A stretch of DNA of 64,000 nt from an uncultured Marinococcus sp. (GCF_947493875.1 NZ_CANLSU010000001.1:310001-374000); one strand, 5' to 3'. Counted from the first letter of the stretch, positions 24,737 through 33,894 are shown. A program made the numbers and translations. Notes: generated by a model not told the origin, from the sequence alone.

Positions 24737-25450
24737 ATGAATCAAATGGACGCAAATGAAATTATCCAGTTCATTTCAGATAGTAAAAAATCCACTCCGG
24801 TTAAAGTACATATTACCGGCGAGTTGGACGCTATCGGATTTGGAAATGAAACGAAGCGGTTTATTACAGGAAACACCGGTGTGTTGTTCGGTGAATGGGA
24901 AGATATTAAAGAAGGCATCGAAGCGAATGCAGACAAAATTGAAGATTTTGTTGTAGAAAACGACCGCAGAAACAGCGCGATCCCGATGCTTGACCTGAAA
25001 GATATCGAAGCACGCATTGAGCCGGGCGCGATCATCCGCGACCAGGTGGAAATCGGTAAAGGCGCCGTTATTATGATGGGAGCAAGCATTAATATCGGTT
25101 CTGTTGTCGGAGAAGGCACGATGATTGATATGAACGTTGTGATGGGTGGACGTGCCACCGTGGGTAACAACTGCCATATCGGTGCAGGATCAGTTCTCGC
25201 CGGCGTTATTGAGCCGCCGTCCGCCCAGCCGGTCGTTGTTGAAGACGGCGTTGTGGTTGGCGCCAACTGCGTGATCCTTGAAGGAGTTACTGTCGGAGAA
25301 GGCGCAGTCGTAGCTGCCGGCGCCGTAGTAACAGAAGACGTGCCGCCAAATACGGTTGTTGCTGGTACTCCTGCACGCGTCATCAAAGAAATTGATGAGC
25401 AGACAAAAGGAAAAACAGAAATTAAACAGGAACTGCGCCGCTTAAAATAA
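24737..25450 (+). CDS. dapH: Tetrahydrodipicolinate N-acetyltransferase
   Basis: 237 residues. N-terminal DapH domain (about 1-85) and a left-handed beta-helix of hexapeptide repeats (about 95-215: [54 protein letters not shown]). It acetylates tetrahydrodipicolinate with acetyl-CoA, the first step of the acetylated branch to meso-diaminopimelate. AAGGAGG is nine bases before ATG. Followed by an aminotransferase and the deacetylase dapL, giving all three branch steps in a row. Confidence 0.97.
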   Translation: MNQMDANEIIQFISDSKKSTPVKVHITGELDAIGFGNETKRFITGNTGVLFGEWEDIKEGIEANADKIEDFVVENDRRNSAIPMLDLKDIEARIEPGAIIRDQVEIGKGAVIMMGASINIGSVVGEGTMIDMNVVMGGRATVGNNCHIGAGSVLAGVIEPPSAQPVVVEDGVVVGANCVILEGVTVGEGAVVAAGAVVTEDVPPNTVVAGTPARVIKEIDEQTKGKTEIKQELRRLK

Positions 25451-25470
25451 CAACGCTGCAACGTAACGGT

Positions 25471-25516
25471 GAAAGGCTGCCTTTTGGGACGGGTTCCAAA
25501 AGGGGCCTTTCTTTTT
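25471..25516 (+). terminator. Hairpin between dapH and the aminotransferase gene
   Basis: Extended stem GAAAGGC…CCTTTTGGGA / TTCCAAAAGG…GCCTTTC followed by T-run. It may reduce rather than abolish transcription into the next gene. Confidence 0.75.
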
Positions 25517-25541
25517 CATTTACGCGAAAGGGGCAAACAGC

Positions 25542-26753
25542 ATGAACTGGCTTGAAAAAGACCAGCACTATATAATGTCTACGTACCAGCGTCTTCCTAT
25601 TGTAGTGGAAAAAGGGGAAGGCAATTACTTATATGACAGCGAACAAAACAAATACCTCGATTTATTTACCGGCTTGGCCGTCAATATTGTTGGTCATTCG
25701 CATCCATACTTGCTCGGTAAGCTGAAGGAACAGGCAGAGCAGTTTCTGCATATTTCCAATATGTTTATTAATAAACCGGCGGTCCGCCTGGCAGAACGGT
25801 TGATTGAGCTCAGTATCCCGGGGAAGGTGTTCTTTGCAAACTCCGGAGCGGAAGCCACTGAAGCAGCGGTCAAGCTTGTGCATAAATGGGGCAGCGGCCA
25901 GGAAACGCCGAAAAAGGGAATTGCTGTCCTGGAAAAAAGCTTCCACGGACGGACGCTGGGTGTTATTCAGCTGACACGCCAGCCCGGAATTTATCAGGAT
26001 TTTCCGGCCGCGGACTACCCCGTATATGAAGTGGAAGCAGAAAACCTGGAGGCGCTTGAAGAAGTGCTTAAGACGAAGCAGCCGGCCGCATTTCTATTCG
26101 AGCCGATTTTAGGCTCTGGCGGCATTCAGCCAGTCTCTCCTTCCTTTATGGAGAAAGCAAAATCCCTGTGCGAAAAATACAATGTGCTGTTTATCGTGGA
26201 TGAAATTCAGACCGGAATCGGACGCACCGGAACATTTTTCGCCTACGAACGGGCAGAAATCACACCGGATGTTATTTTGTTTGCCAAGGGCATCGGCGGC
26301 GGTCTTCCGCTTGGAGGAATGATTGCCGGAGAGCGTGTGAAGGAAGTATTTCAACCGGGCGATCATGGCACGACCTTCGGGCCTTCCCCGCTCAGCGCTG
26401 CAATGGGAAATGCAGTGCTTGACGTTCTGTACGATCAAAACGAACTGGAAAATGGGCGTAAACGGGCTGAATACCTGTGGTCCCGTCTGGAAAAGTGGAA
26501 AGAAGAAAGCGAAGGGTTTGTGCAGGAAATCCGCGGACTTGGCATGATGGTCGGTGTGGTACTGGACGCAGACGCTTCATTTGTCAAAACACTGCAGGAG
26601 AGGCTGCTTGCAAAAGGATTTATGTTTAATATTACCCAGCAGCGCATTATTCGTCTGCTGCCACCGCTGACCCTTGAGAGAGCGGAAGTGGACGCTTTTA
26701 TTGAAGCCCTCGCTGGAGAAATGAGCGCCCTGAAAGAAAGGAGCGTACAGTAA
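25542..26753 (+). CDS. Class III PLP aminotransferase (ArgD-like), probable N-acetyl-diaminopimelate aminotransferase
   Basis: 403 residues of the acetylornithine/ornithine aminotransferase class. PLP-site elements: [15 protein letters not shown] (100-114), [19 protein letters not shown] (Asp220) and the Schiff-base lysine Lys249 in [14 protein letters not shown]. It lies between dapH and dapL; its TAA overlaps the dapL ATG. In B. subtilis this transamination is assigned to the class I enzyme PatA encoded elsewhere, so I infer that here an ArgD-like enzyme makes N-acetyl-LL-diaminopimelate. Broad activity including arginine synthesis remains possible. Confidence 0.88.
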   Translation: MNWLEKDQHYIMSTYQRLPIVVEKGEGNYLYDSEQNKYLDLFTGLAVNIVGHSHPYLLGKLKEQAEQFLHISNMFINKPAVRLAERLIELSIPGKVFFANSGAEATEAAVKLVHKWGSGQETPKKGIAVLEKSFHGRTLGVIQLTRQPGIYQDFPAADYPVYEVEAENLEALEEVLKTKQPAAFLFEPILGSGGIQPVSPSFMEKAKSLCEKYNVLFIVDEIQTGIGRTGTFFAYERAEITPDVILFAKGIGGGLPLGGMIAGERVKEVFQPGDHGTTFGPSPLSAAMGNAVLDVLYDQNELENGRKRAEYLWSRLEKWKEESEGFVQEIRGLGMMVGVVLDADASFVKTLQERLLAKGFMFNITQQRIIRLLPPLTLERAEVDAFIEALAGEMSALKERSVQ

Positions 26754-27871
26754 TGGCCTTCACTGATTTAACAAGGTTCCGCCGGGATCTGCACCGCATC
26801 CCGGAGCCGGGATTCCAGGAAGTCAAAACCCAGCAGTACCTGCTTGATGTAATTCGTGCTCTCCCGCAGGAACATCTGTCATATAAAACGTGGGAGACTG
26901 GTATCCTTGTCCGTATCGAAGGGTCGGATCCGGAAAAAACCGTCGGCTACCGAACGGACATGGACGGCCTGCCGGTTCCGGAGCAGTCAGGTCTGGAGTT
27001 TCCGTCCGGGCATGAAGGAATGATGCATGCCTGCGGGCACGACATGCACATGGCGATTGCGCTGGGCATACTGCAGAACCTTGCGGAGCACCGGCCGGTT
27101 CAAAACGTGGTAATGCTGTTTCAGCCTGCAGAAGAAGGGCCCGGAGGAGCAGAGCCGATGATTCGGTCCGAGGAATTTAAGGAATGGAAGCCCGACGAAA
27201 TTTATGCCCTTCATATCGCACCAGAGCACCCGGTGGGCACGATTGCGACAAAGCCGGGGGTACTGTTTGCCAACACCTCGGAATTGTTTATTAATCTCCG
27301 AGGCAAAGGAGGGCATGCGGCGCGTCCCCACCAGACGGAGGACATGGTGGTGGCAGCAAGCCACTTTGTGACTCAGCTTCAGTCAATCGTAGCAAGAAAC
27401 ATTGATCCGCTCGATCCGGCTGTTGTGACAATCGGTACGATTGAAGCAGGAACCAAGCAGAACATTATTGCGGAATCCGCGCGGGTGGAAGGGACGATTC
27501 GCACCTTTTCGATGGACAATATGAAGCTGATCAAAGAAAGAATAACCGGAATGCTGAAAGGCACTGAAGCTTCCTTTCACTGTGAAACAGACGTGGACTG
27601 GGGAGCGAATTACTGCCAGGTGTATAATGATGAAGCAAAAACAGCGGAGCTGACGGCGTTTGCAGAGAGCCACGGGCAGGTCAACTTTGTGGAGAGCCGG
27701 GAAGCAATGACTGGAGAAGACTTTGGCTATTTTCTCCGGGACATCCCCGGGACGATGGTCTGGCTCGGGGTGGATACGCCGTACGGACTGCATGATAACC
27801 GGATCAGTCCTTCCGAAAAAGCAATGGACACAGCAGTAGAGTTTTTTACTGATTTTTTATGCAGCCGGTGA
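26753..27871 (+). CDS. dapL: N-acetyldiaminopimelate deacetylase (M20 family)
   Basis: 372 residues, M20D amidohydrolase. Metal ligands are visible as His92-x-Cys94-x-His96 (MHACGHDMH) and the Glu127-Glu128 pair (PAEEGPGG); RTDMDGLP and [16 protein letters not shown] belong to the catalytic and dimerisation domains. It removes acetate from N-acetyl-LL-diaminopimelate (B. subtilis YkuR). Overlaps the preceding gene by one base (TAATG). Cytoplasmic; supplies lysine and peptidoglycan precursors. Ends at a bidirectional terminator. Confidence 0.94.
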   Translation: MAFTDLTRFRRDLHRIPEPGFQEVKTQQYLLDVIRALPQEHLSYKTWETGILVRIEGSDPEKTVGYRTDMDGLPVPEQSGLEFPSGHEGMMHACGHDMHMAIALGILQNLAEHRPVQNVVMLFQPAEEGPGGAEPMIRSEEFKEWKPDEIYALHIAPEHPVGTIATKPGVLFANTSELFINLRGKGGHAARPHQTEDMVVAASHFVTQLQSIVARNIDPLDPAVVTIGTIEAGTKQNIIAESARVEGTIRTFSMDNMKLIKERITGMLKGTEASFHCETDVDWGANYCQVYNDEAKTAELTAFAESHGQVNFVESREAMTGEDFGYFLRDIPGTMVWLGVDTPYGLHDNRISPSEKAMDTAVEFFTDFLCSR

Positions 27872-27873
27872 TT

Positions 27874-27912
27874 AAAAAAAGGCGGGGGCTCTGAAAGCCT
27901 CCGCCTTTTTTT
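27874..27912. terminator. Bidirectional terminator
   Basis: Stem of AGGCGGGGGCT with AGCCTCCGCCT flanked by A7 and T7, between convergent dapL and ykuT. Confidence 0.95.
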
Positions 27913-27915
27913 GAT

Positions 27916-28746
27916 TTACGCTTCTTTGCTGACGTTTACCTGGTGAGGGTAAGGGATTTCGATATTGTGGGCATCAAGATCTTCCTTGCAGGCCTTCAAA
28001 AGCTCCCGCTGCATGGCCCACTGCATCATATTCTCTGTTTTGGCGATAATGCGGATGGTTACCTCTGAAGCGCCAAGTGCGTTTACTCCGACAACGTCGG
28101 GGCCTTCCTTGAAAATACCCTGCTCCTCGGCCACGCGGTTGCAGGCCCCCTGAATGACAGCAATCGCCTTATCCACATTTTCTTCATAAGCAATGCCAAT
28201 ATCGACAATTGCCTGCATGTTACCGCGCGAATAGTTGCTGACAACACTGATTTCCCGGTTTGGTACGAAATGAAGTGTACCGTCAAAGCTTCGCACCTGA
28301 GTCGTGCGCAGCCCAACCTCCTCGACGATACCGTCTATTCCGGCAATCGCAATGTAATCCTCAACGTCAATCTGCTTTTCGAGCAGAATAAAAAAGCCGG
28401 TAACAACGTCGCTTACAAGGCCCTGGGCCCCGAAGCCAATCGCCAGGCCGACAATCCCGGCGCTGGCAATCAGTGGAGCAATGTCAAGATCGAACAAACC
28501 TAAAGTAATGGTGATTACGATAAACAACAAAATGTAGGTAAAGATGCTTATAGCGAGCTTCGAAAGGGTTTTGACCCTGCCCGGGTGCATATTCCGCTGC
28601 TTTTCCATGCGGTTAAAGGCCCGGTGGATGACCTTGCTTCCGATGGCCCTTACGATGATATAGCCGATGAGCACACCAATTAGCTGCACTATTAAAATAA
28701 CGGCAGCTGTCCAGAAAACTCCTTCATTAAACGATTCCATATTCAA
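27916..28746 (-). CDS. ykuT: MscS-family small-conductance channel (YkuT-like)
   Basis: 276 residues: three N-terminal helices, pore helix (LIASAGIVGLAIGFGAQGLVSDVVTGFF), then the cytoplasmic beta domain with EKQIDVEDYIAIAGIDGIVEEV and FVPNREI. Position between dapL and ykuU matches the B. subtilis ykuR-ykuT-ykuU order. The TTG at 28746, about eight bases from GGGGAG, is the preferred start; ATG 28740 is six bases further, and the longer frame to 28839 lacks an SD. Probably protects against hypo-osmotic shock. Confidence 0.9.
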   Translation of the reverse strand: MNMESFNEGVFWTAAVILIVQLIGVLIGYIIVRAIGSKVIHRAFNRMEKQRNMHPGRVKTLSKLAISIFTYILLFIVITITLGLFDLDIAPLIASAGIVGLAIGFGAQGLVSDVVTGFFILLEKQIDVEDYIAIAGIDGIVEEVGLRTTQVRSFDGTLHFVPNREISVVSNYSRGNMQAIVDIGIAYEENVDKAIAVIQGACNRVAEEQGIFKEGPDVVGVNALGASEVTIRIIAKTENMMQWAMQRELLKACKEDLDAHNIEIPYPHQVNVSKEA

Positions 28747-28871
28747 CTTATACCACTCCCCAGCCTGTAGTTTCCATTTTAACCTGATTAGTATAACATA
28801 ACTAATTGTACCAAAAAATATGCAATAGTAATGAATCAAACTGCTGTAAAACGAGGAGGGGAAGCGTTTCG

Positions 28872-28900
28872 TTGACTTTAAAATTAGCGGTCCATATAAT
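28872..28900 (+). promoter_or_regulatory. Sigma-A promoter of ykuU
   Basis: TTGACT (28872-28877), 17-base spacer, TATAAT (28895-28900). A palindromic GGGAAGCGTTTC just upstream resembles part of a cre site. Confidence 0.85.
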
Positions 28901-28940
28901 GAAGGAATGAAGGATCGTGATTATTAAAGGAGTGGAATGC

Positions 28941-29492
28941 ATGAGTGAAAAGCGTATGGTGGCAAAGCAGGCTCCACGCTTCGAGATGAATGCCGTCATG
29001 CCGGACACCTCGTTTGGCACGATCAGCCTTGAACAAGTAATGAAAAAAGATAAATGGACGGTGCTCTTTTTCTATCCAATGGATTTCACCGATATTTGTC
29101 CGACGGAAATTACAACAATGAGCGACCATTATGACGAGTTCGAAGAGCTTGATACAGAAGTGATCGGTGTCTCAACAGATACCATCCATTCGCATAAGGC
29201 ATGGATCAATATGACACGGGAAGATAATGGGCTCGAGCAGCTGAAATTTCCGCTTGCAGCTGATACAAATCACCGGGTAAGCCGGAATTACGGGGTTTTA
29301 ATCGAAGAAGAGGGAATAGCACTGCGCGGTTTGTATATTATTAACCCAGACGGGGAACTGCAGTATTCGATGATTCACCACAATGATGTCGGTCGTGACG
29401 TTGACGAGGTGCTTCGCGTACTGCAGGCTCTGCAGATAGGTGGAATGTGTCCGGCGAACTGGAAGCCGGGCCAGGATACGCTGAACACGTAA
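28941..29492 (+). CDS. ykuU: 2-Cys peroxiredoxin (YkuU)
   Basis: 183 residues, AhpC/TSA family. Peroxidatic Cys53 is in FYPMDFTDICPTE, resolving Cys170 in GGMCPANWKPG near the C-terminus. It reduces hydrogen peroxide and organic peroxides at the expense of a thioredoxin-like partner in the cytoplasm. AAAGGAG fits ATG 28941. Same neighbour (ykuT, divergent here) as in B. subtilis. Confidence 0.95.
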   Translation: MSEKRMVAKQAPRFEMNAVMPDTSFGTISLEQVMKKDKWTVLFFYPMDFTDICPTEITTMSDHYDEFEELDTEVIGVSTDTIHSHKAWINMTREDNGLEQLKFPLAADTNHRVSRNYGVLIEEEGIALRGLYIINPDGELQYSMIHHNDVGRDVDEVLRVLQALQIGGMCPANWKPGQDTLNT

Positions 29493-29562
29493 GCGTTCAT
29501 TTTCCATACTGCATGGGCCCGTTAAAAAGCTGAAGGACTTGAGAAGAATAGGGGAGAACGGA

Positions 29563-30228
29563 ATGAAGAAACAGTTTGCAGTCATTGGTCTCGGCCGGTT
29601 CGGCGGAAGTATATGCAACGCCCTGGCCGATGAAGGGATGGATGTGCTTGCTATTGATTCCAACGAGCACCGGGTCAATGAATTTGCCCAGGTTGTCGCC
29701 CAGGCGGTCATAGCAGATGGTATGGACGAAAAGGCGCTGCGTGGTCTTGGCATCCGTAATTTTGATAATGTCATTGTAGCTATCGGTGATAATATTCAGG
29801 CAAGCATTATGACCACCATCGTGCTTGATGAAATTGGCGTCAAGCACATTACCGTAAAAGCGCAGAATGATTATCATGAAAAGGTGCTGCGGCGCATCGG
29901 TGCCCATGAAGTCATTCATCCGGAGCGCGATATTGGAGTAAGGGTGGCGCACAGCATTGTTTCCAAAAGCGTGCTGGACTATCTGGAGCTTTCCGAAGAT
30001 TACAGTATTGTGGAGCTGGAAGCCGGTCAGCTGCTCGACGGTAAATCGCTTCTCGACCTGGATATACGTGAAACATATGGATGTAACGTGCTCGCTATTA
30101 AGCGCGGGGAGGACGTCCACGTATCACCACGTCCGGAGGTGGATATCAGTGAAGGGGACATTCTGATTGTCGTTGGCGCGGACGGAGATATTGCAAGACT
30201 CGAATCCCGGTGGATAGATGATAACTGA
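29563..30228 (+). CDS. ktrC: Ktr potassium uptake system regulatory subunit KtrC
   Basis: 221 residues, the exact length of B. subtilis KtrC. RCK_N Rossmann domain (about 1-135) with the nucleotide-binding GLGRFGGSIC and acidic AIDSNEHRV, and RCK_C domain (about 140-220), the c-di-AMP-binding region in this family. High similarity in FDNVIVAIGDNIQASIMTTI and ITVKAQNDYHEKVLRRIGA. It gates a membrane channel subunit (KtrB/KtrD), which is not in the window. GGGGAG is six bases before ATG 29563. Followed by a terminator and a CPA1 antiporter gene. Confidence 0.93.
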   Translation: MKKQFAVIGLGRFGGSICNALADEGMDVLAIDSNEHRVNEFAQVVAQAVIADGMDEKALRGLGIRNFDNVIVAIGDNIQASIMTTIVLDEIGVKHITVKAQNDYHEKVLRRIGAHEVIHPERDIGVRVAHSIVSKSVLDYLELSEDYSIVELEAGQLLDGKSLLDLDIRETYGCNVLAIKRGEDVHVSPRPEVDISEGDILIVVGADGDIARLESRWIDDN

Positions 30229-30238
30229 AAAATAATCC

Positions 30239-30275
30239 GGCCTTTTCGCATGATTGATGCGGAAGGGCTTTTTTA
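30239..30275 (+). terminator. Terminator after ktrC
   Basis: CCTTTTCGCAT / ATGCGGAAGG stem with short loop and TTTTTT tail. Confidence 0.85.
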
Positions 30276-30343
30276 GTTTTTCATTACGCACAAAGGGTAA
30301 ATAAGGATGTTAGCTGCATATATTGTACCAGGAGGTGATTCAG

Positions 30344-31537
30344 GTGCTGCTTTACGCTTCACTGCTTGTCATACTGCTGGCTGTCGGACTGATTGTTTAT
30401 ATATTTGATGTAAAAAGCAATTATTTCCCGGTGCCGATGGTGCTTTTGATTATTGGAATCGGGCTCTCCTTCATTCCCGTTTTCAGCAGGCTCGGTTTAA
30501 ATCATGATATAATTTTTGATTTGCTGCTGCCGGGGATATTATTTGTGTCTGCCTATAGTTTTCCGATACGTTCATTAAAGAAAAACATCTGGCCAATTGC
30601 CACACTCGGAACACTGGGTCTGATGGCCACTGTATTTTTAATGGCCGTGCTTATATATCTTGTAGCGGCCCCAGCTGCCGGTCTGTCCTTCGTTGCGGCA
30701 TTTTTAATCGCTTCGGTACTGACACCGACAGATCCGGTATCTGTGACGGCTATTCTCGAAAACGTGTTTGGGGATTCGGATGTTCCGAAAGTCGTGGAGG
30801 GGGAATCGATGATCAATGACGGAACAAGCGTCGTATTGTTCGGGATTGCCTCCTCCATGTTTTTGTACAATGAGTCCTTTTCCATCTTTTCGTTTCTGGC
30901 TGAGTTTCTGCTGGTGTCACTTGGGGGTGTGGCTGTGGGTGTGGCAGGCGGCTGGCTTGTTACAAAAGCGGTTCATATCATGCATAATCATGTGTATCAG
31001 GTAATGCTCAGTGTGATTCTTGCCTACGGCGGCTTTTATATTGCTGAAGGCCTGGGGGTTTCCGGTGTTTTAGCCACCGTTTCGGCAGGTATCATGCTCT
31101 CACGGACCTTCCAGAAAACCGAAAAGGAGGAGGAGCTTCACTCCTATTTGGACGGCTTTTGGAAGGTAGTGGAACCGGCCGTACTGTCGCTGCTTTTTTT
31201 GTTAATCGGCATTCAGTCAGCGGATTATCTTGCGTTCGGGCACTGGCTGCTCGCCATCGGAATATTTATTATTTCATTAATCGTCCGTTTCATTGTATTG
31301 GGCGGATTTCTAAAATTGTCACCGCATATTAAAGAACGGTTTCAGTGGTCATCTGTATTTATGATGACCTGGTCTGGGCTGAAAGGCACAGTATCTGTGG
31401 CCCTCCTGCTGAGTATCGAAACCCAGTCCAGCAGCAGTGCGGATCTCGTTGTTTCTCTGACGTTTGCGGCTATTCTGCTTTCTCTTGTTATTCAAAGCCT
31501 CGGGGTCTATCCGCTGGCAAAGAAATTTTCTTCCTGA
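30344..31537 (+). CDS. CPA1-family cation:proton antiporter (NhaP-like)
   Basis: 397 residues, about 12 hydrophobic helices. Core ion-translocation motifs of CPA1 are present: ASVLTPTDPVSVTAIL and EGESMINDGTSVVLFG (the ND pair), and later MMTWSGLKGTVSVALLLSI. It would export Na+ or K+ for H+, fitting pH and salt homeostasis. The start is GTG 30344, eight bases after AGGAGG; the frame extends to a TTG at 30323 upstream of that SD. No large cytoplasmic C-terminal domain. Lies directly after ktrC. Confidence 0.88.
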   Translation: MLLYASLLVILLAVGLIVYIFDVKSNYFPVPMVLLIIGIGLSFIPVFSRLGLNHDIIFDLLLPGILFVSAYSFPIRSLKKNIWPIATLGTLGLMATVFLMAVLIYLVAAPAAGLSFVAAFLIASVLTPTDPVSVTAILENVFGDSDVPKVVEGESMINDGTSVVLFGIASSMFLYNESFSIFSFLAEFLLVSLGGVAVGVAGGWLVTKAVHIMHNHVYQVMLSVILAYGGFYIAEGLGVSGVLATVSAGIMLSRTFQKTEKEEELHSYLDGFWKVVEPAVLSLLFLLIGIQSADYLAFGHWLLAIGIFIISLIVRFIVLGGFLKLSPHIKERFQWSSVFMMTWSGLKGTVSVALLLSIETQSSSSADLVVSLTFAAILLSLVIQSLGVYPLAKKFSS

Positions 31538-31584
31538 GAGAGCCCGGCTATGTCTGGGGGCAGGAAAAGTGATATGTATAAGAA

Positions 31585-31620
31585 AAAACACGTCCGGATG
31601 AATGCCCCGGGCGTGTTTTA
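31585..31620. terminator. Bidirectional terminator
   Basis: AAAACACG-TCCGG / CCGGG-CGTGTTTT between the convergent antiporter and osmC genes. Confidence 0.85.
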
Positions 31621-31630
31621 TAATTTCCAA

Positions 31631-32068
31631 TTAAGCTTTGCTCCAGTCGGCCTTCATTTCCACGCCGGCTGCGTGAAGGGTAGTAAATACCGGGCAGCGG
31701 GCATCAACCTTTTCCTGAAGCTCCTGAACGCGTTCATCGCTTTCAGATGTCTGTACTTTCGCTTTTACCGAAACTGTCTGAAAATAAGGACGAACATCAG
31801 GGTTGCCCATCATGCCTTCTGAATCAATATTGCCATTTACCTGAAATGAAATACCCTGCAGATCAAAATCCATTTCCTTTGCCACAAAATTGGCTACAGC
31901 GTTTTCGCAGCCTGCCAGAGAAGAGAGAAGAGCGGATAAAGGGTCCATGCCCTGATTGCTTCCGCCAAGGTTTTCCGGCTCATCGATCGTAATTTCATGA
32001 GAACCTGTGGAGAGGTCGGTCTGAAAGCTTTTAGCGTTTCCTTCTACATTAAATTCCATATTAGCCAT
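31631..32068 (-). CDS. OsmC/Ohr family peroxidase
   Basis: 145 residues, OsmC fold. The two redox cysteines are Cys54 (SSLAGCENAVANF) and Cys125 (VDARCPVFTTL), as expected for thiol-dependent organic-peroxide reductases. Preferred start is ATG 32068, nine bases from AAAGGAG; ATG 32074 is too close. A sigma-B-like promoter stands just upstream, consistent with a general-stress gene. Substrate (organic or fatty-acid peroxides) is inferred from the family. Confidence 0.9.
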   Translation of the reverse strand: MANMEFNVEGNAKSFQTDLSTGSHEITIDEPENLGGSNQGMDPLSALLSSLAGCENAVANFVAKEMDFDLQGISFQVNGNIDSEGMMGNPDVRPYFQTVSVKAKVQTSESDERVQELQEKVDARCPVFTTLHAAGVEMKADWSKA

Positions 32069-32099
32069 ATTCATTCACTCCTTTGAGAACTATAATGTT

Positions 32100-32125
32100 A
32101 TACCCGCGCCCCTATTAAGATAAAC
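32100..32125 (-). promoter_or_regulatory. Candidate sigma-B promoter of osmC-like gene
   Basis: On the minus strand GTTTAT (32125-32120), 14 bases, GGGTAT (32105-32100). It matches the sigma-B consensus GTTTAA-N13-15-GGGTAT at all but one base and would give a leader of about 25 bases. Confidence 0.65.
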
Positions 32126-32212
32126 AATAGGAAGCCGATGATCAAGTCGCGTTTTTTCAGCTTTCGTTTAGGGAATAAGGTTGAAAAGCAAATTGTAAAG
32201 GAGAAATCAATT

Positions 32213-32698
32213 ATGGCAAAGTACAGTAGAATTATCGCCCAGGCGGGATGTCACATCCATCATGCAGAACCAGCGCAGGTATATGAAGCCTGGACCAATC
32301 CTGAACTGATGAAAACGTGGATGTTTCCTTTAGGGGGAGACGAGAAAGCAGAAGCAGAGGCCGATGTATCAGAAGGAGGAGCATGGAGTGTAGTGAATGA
32401 AAGCCAGGACGAAGCGTACAGGGCTTACGGAAAATATGTGGAAATAGATCCACCGGAACGCATCAAGAAAACGCTCGTCCGTAAAGAGACAGGCGGCCAG
32501 GACGAAAAAATCACAGTGGAAATCAATTCTATTTTAAACGGAACCCAGCTGATTGTAACCCAGGACGTGGTGTTTCTTCATCATGAACAGCTCGAGGGAA
32601 AAGTGGTGGAAGAGCATTTAAGAGAAGAAAGGCTCCGGACGGAAAAATATTGGCACGAAATGTTTTCCTTATTATCGAAACAACTTACACCTTCGTAA
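32213..32698 (+). CDS. SRPBCC / AHSA1-like domain protein
   Basis: 161 residues of the START/Bet v1-like SRPBCC fold: AEPAQVYEAWTNPELMKTWMFP near the start, then VSEGGAWSVVNE and GKYVEIDPPERIKKTLV. These bind hydrophobic ligands or assist Hsp90-like chaperones; no specific function can be given. AAAGGAG fits ATG 32213, the frame extends upstream to 32138 without SD. Confidence 0.8.
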   Translation: MAKYSRIIAQAGCHIHHAEPAQVYEAWTNPELMKTWMFPLGGDEKAEAEADVSEGGAWSVVNESQDEAYRAYGKYVEIDPPERIKKTLVRKETGGQDEKITVEINSILNGTQLIVTQDVVFLHHEQLEGKVVEEHLREERLRTEKYWHEMFSLLSKQLTPS

Positions 32699-32769
32699 GC
32701 GTATGATATTATAAAAGCGGGGAAAATATTTCCCCTACAGACTTAACGACGTATAGGATGATGAGGAAA

Positions 32770-33834
32770 ATGCAGAAAAAGATCGTATTTACCGGCGGCG
32801 GCTCCGCCGGTCACGTTACGCCGAATATTGCTTTGATTAATGAGCTTGACCAAAACGATTGGGATATTTACTATGTGGGTTCAAAGGAAGGTATTGAAAA
32901 AGAGCTGATTGAGCGCAGGGGCATACGGTATCATTCTATCAGCTCAGGTAAACTGCGCCGTTACATAGACTGGCAGAACATTACTGATATTTTCCGTGTG
33001 GTGAAAGGCTGCCTCGAAGCCCGTAAATATTTAAAAAAGGTTAAACCGAATGTAGTATTTTCCAAGGGCGGCTTTGTCACTGTACCAGTGATTATTGCTG
33101 CCAAAACATTGAATATTCCCGTCATTATTCATGAAAGTGATATTACACCGGGACTTGCCAATAGAATTGCCCAGCGGTTTGCGACAAAAATATTCACTTC
33201 ATTTGACGAAGCCACAGCCCATTTTCCTTCCGGAAAAGCAAAAGCCCTCGGCTCTCCAGTCCGGAAAGAAATTACACGTGGAGATAAAAGAAAAGGACTC
33301 GAGTTTCTTGAGTTCGGGGACTCCCTGCCGGTGCTTACGATTATGGGGGGAAGCCTCGGGGCAAAAAAAATTAACGAAACGGTGCGGGCTGCGCTTCCGT
33401 GGCTCACAGATAAATACCAGGTGGTGCACCTTTGCGGTAAAGGACATACTGACGAGAGTCTCGAAGGCCAGCCGAACTACCGCCAGTTCGAATACGTCAA
33501 TGAAGAACTGCCTGATGTTCTTGCTGCGACAAATACTATCATTACCCGGGGCGGCTCCAATTCTATTTTTGAATTTCTGACACTGCATTTGCCAATGCTG
33601 ATTGTGCCGTTAACACGCGCTCAAAGCAGAGGGGACCAGATTCTGAATGCTGAGTCATTTCAGGAAAAGGGGTATGCCGCTGTCCTGGAGGAGGAACAGC
33701 TGAATGAAGAGTCTATGCGTGAAGCTCTGCAGAACATTGAAGACAATCGACATGATACGATTGCGCAGATGAAAACATATATGGCTGAAAATCCTTTGGA
33801 TCTTATTATTAAAGAGCTGTATGCCTATCACTAA
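32770..33834 (+). CDS. murG: MurG-type UDP-GlcNAc transferase, stand-alone paralogue type
   Basis: About 354 residues, GT28 family. IVFTGGGSAGHVTPNIALI is the N-terminal glycine-rich lipid I/membrane site; HESDITPGLANRIA, TIMGGSLGAKKINETVR, CGKGHTDESL and the UDP-binding RGGSNSIFEFLTLHLPMLIVPL follow. It resembles the MurG form I recall from the Bacillus cereus group (second MurG) more than B. subtilis MurG. It would add GlcNAc to lipid I at the inner membrane face. It lies outside any cell-division cluster, so it may be a second copy. Start is ATG 32770 (aligned with homologues) or ATG 32758; SD is weak for both. Confidence 0.85.
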   Translation: MQKKIVFTGGGSAGHVTPNIALINELDQNDWDIYYVGSKEGIEKELIERRGIRYHSISSGKLRRYIDWQNITDIFRVVKGCLEARKYLKKVKPNVVFSKGGFVTVPVIIAAKTLNIPVIIHESDITPGLANRIAQRFATKIFTSFDEATAHFPSGKAKALGSPVRKEITRGDKRKGLEFLEFGDSLPVLTIMGGSLGAKKINETVRAALPWLTDKYQVVHLCGKGHTDESLEGQPNYRQFEYVNEELPDVLAATNTIITRGGSNSIFEFLTLHLPMLIVPLTRAQSRGDQILNAESFQEKGYAAVLEEEQLNEESMREALQNIEDNRHDTIAQMKTYMAENPLDLIIKELYAYH

Positions 33835-33836
33835 TC

Positions 33837-33873
33837 AAAATCTCCCCGGCCGCCTTTGGCCGGGGAGATTTTT
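33837..33873. terminator. Bidirectional terminator
   Basis: TCTCCCCGGCC (33841-33851) / GGCCGGGGAGA (33858-33868) with A and T flanks, after murG and after the convergent iron-binding lipoprotein gene. Confidence 0.93.
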
Positions 33874-33894
33874 ACATCTTAAAAGGAAACCACA

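Noticed and set aside
24742-25461. A 239-codon open frame on the minus strand
   Set aside because: It is fully antisense to dapH, has low-complexity Ser/Thr/Pro-rich content and no SD; it is a codon-bias shadow of the hexapeptide-repeat gene.
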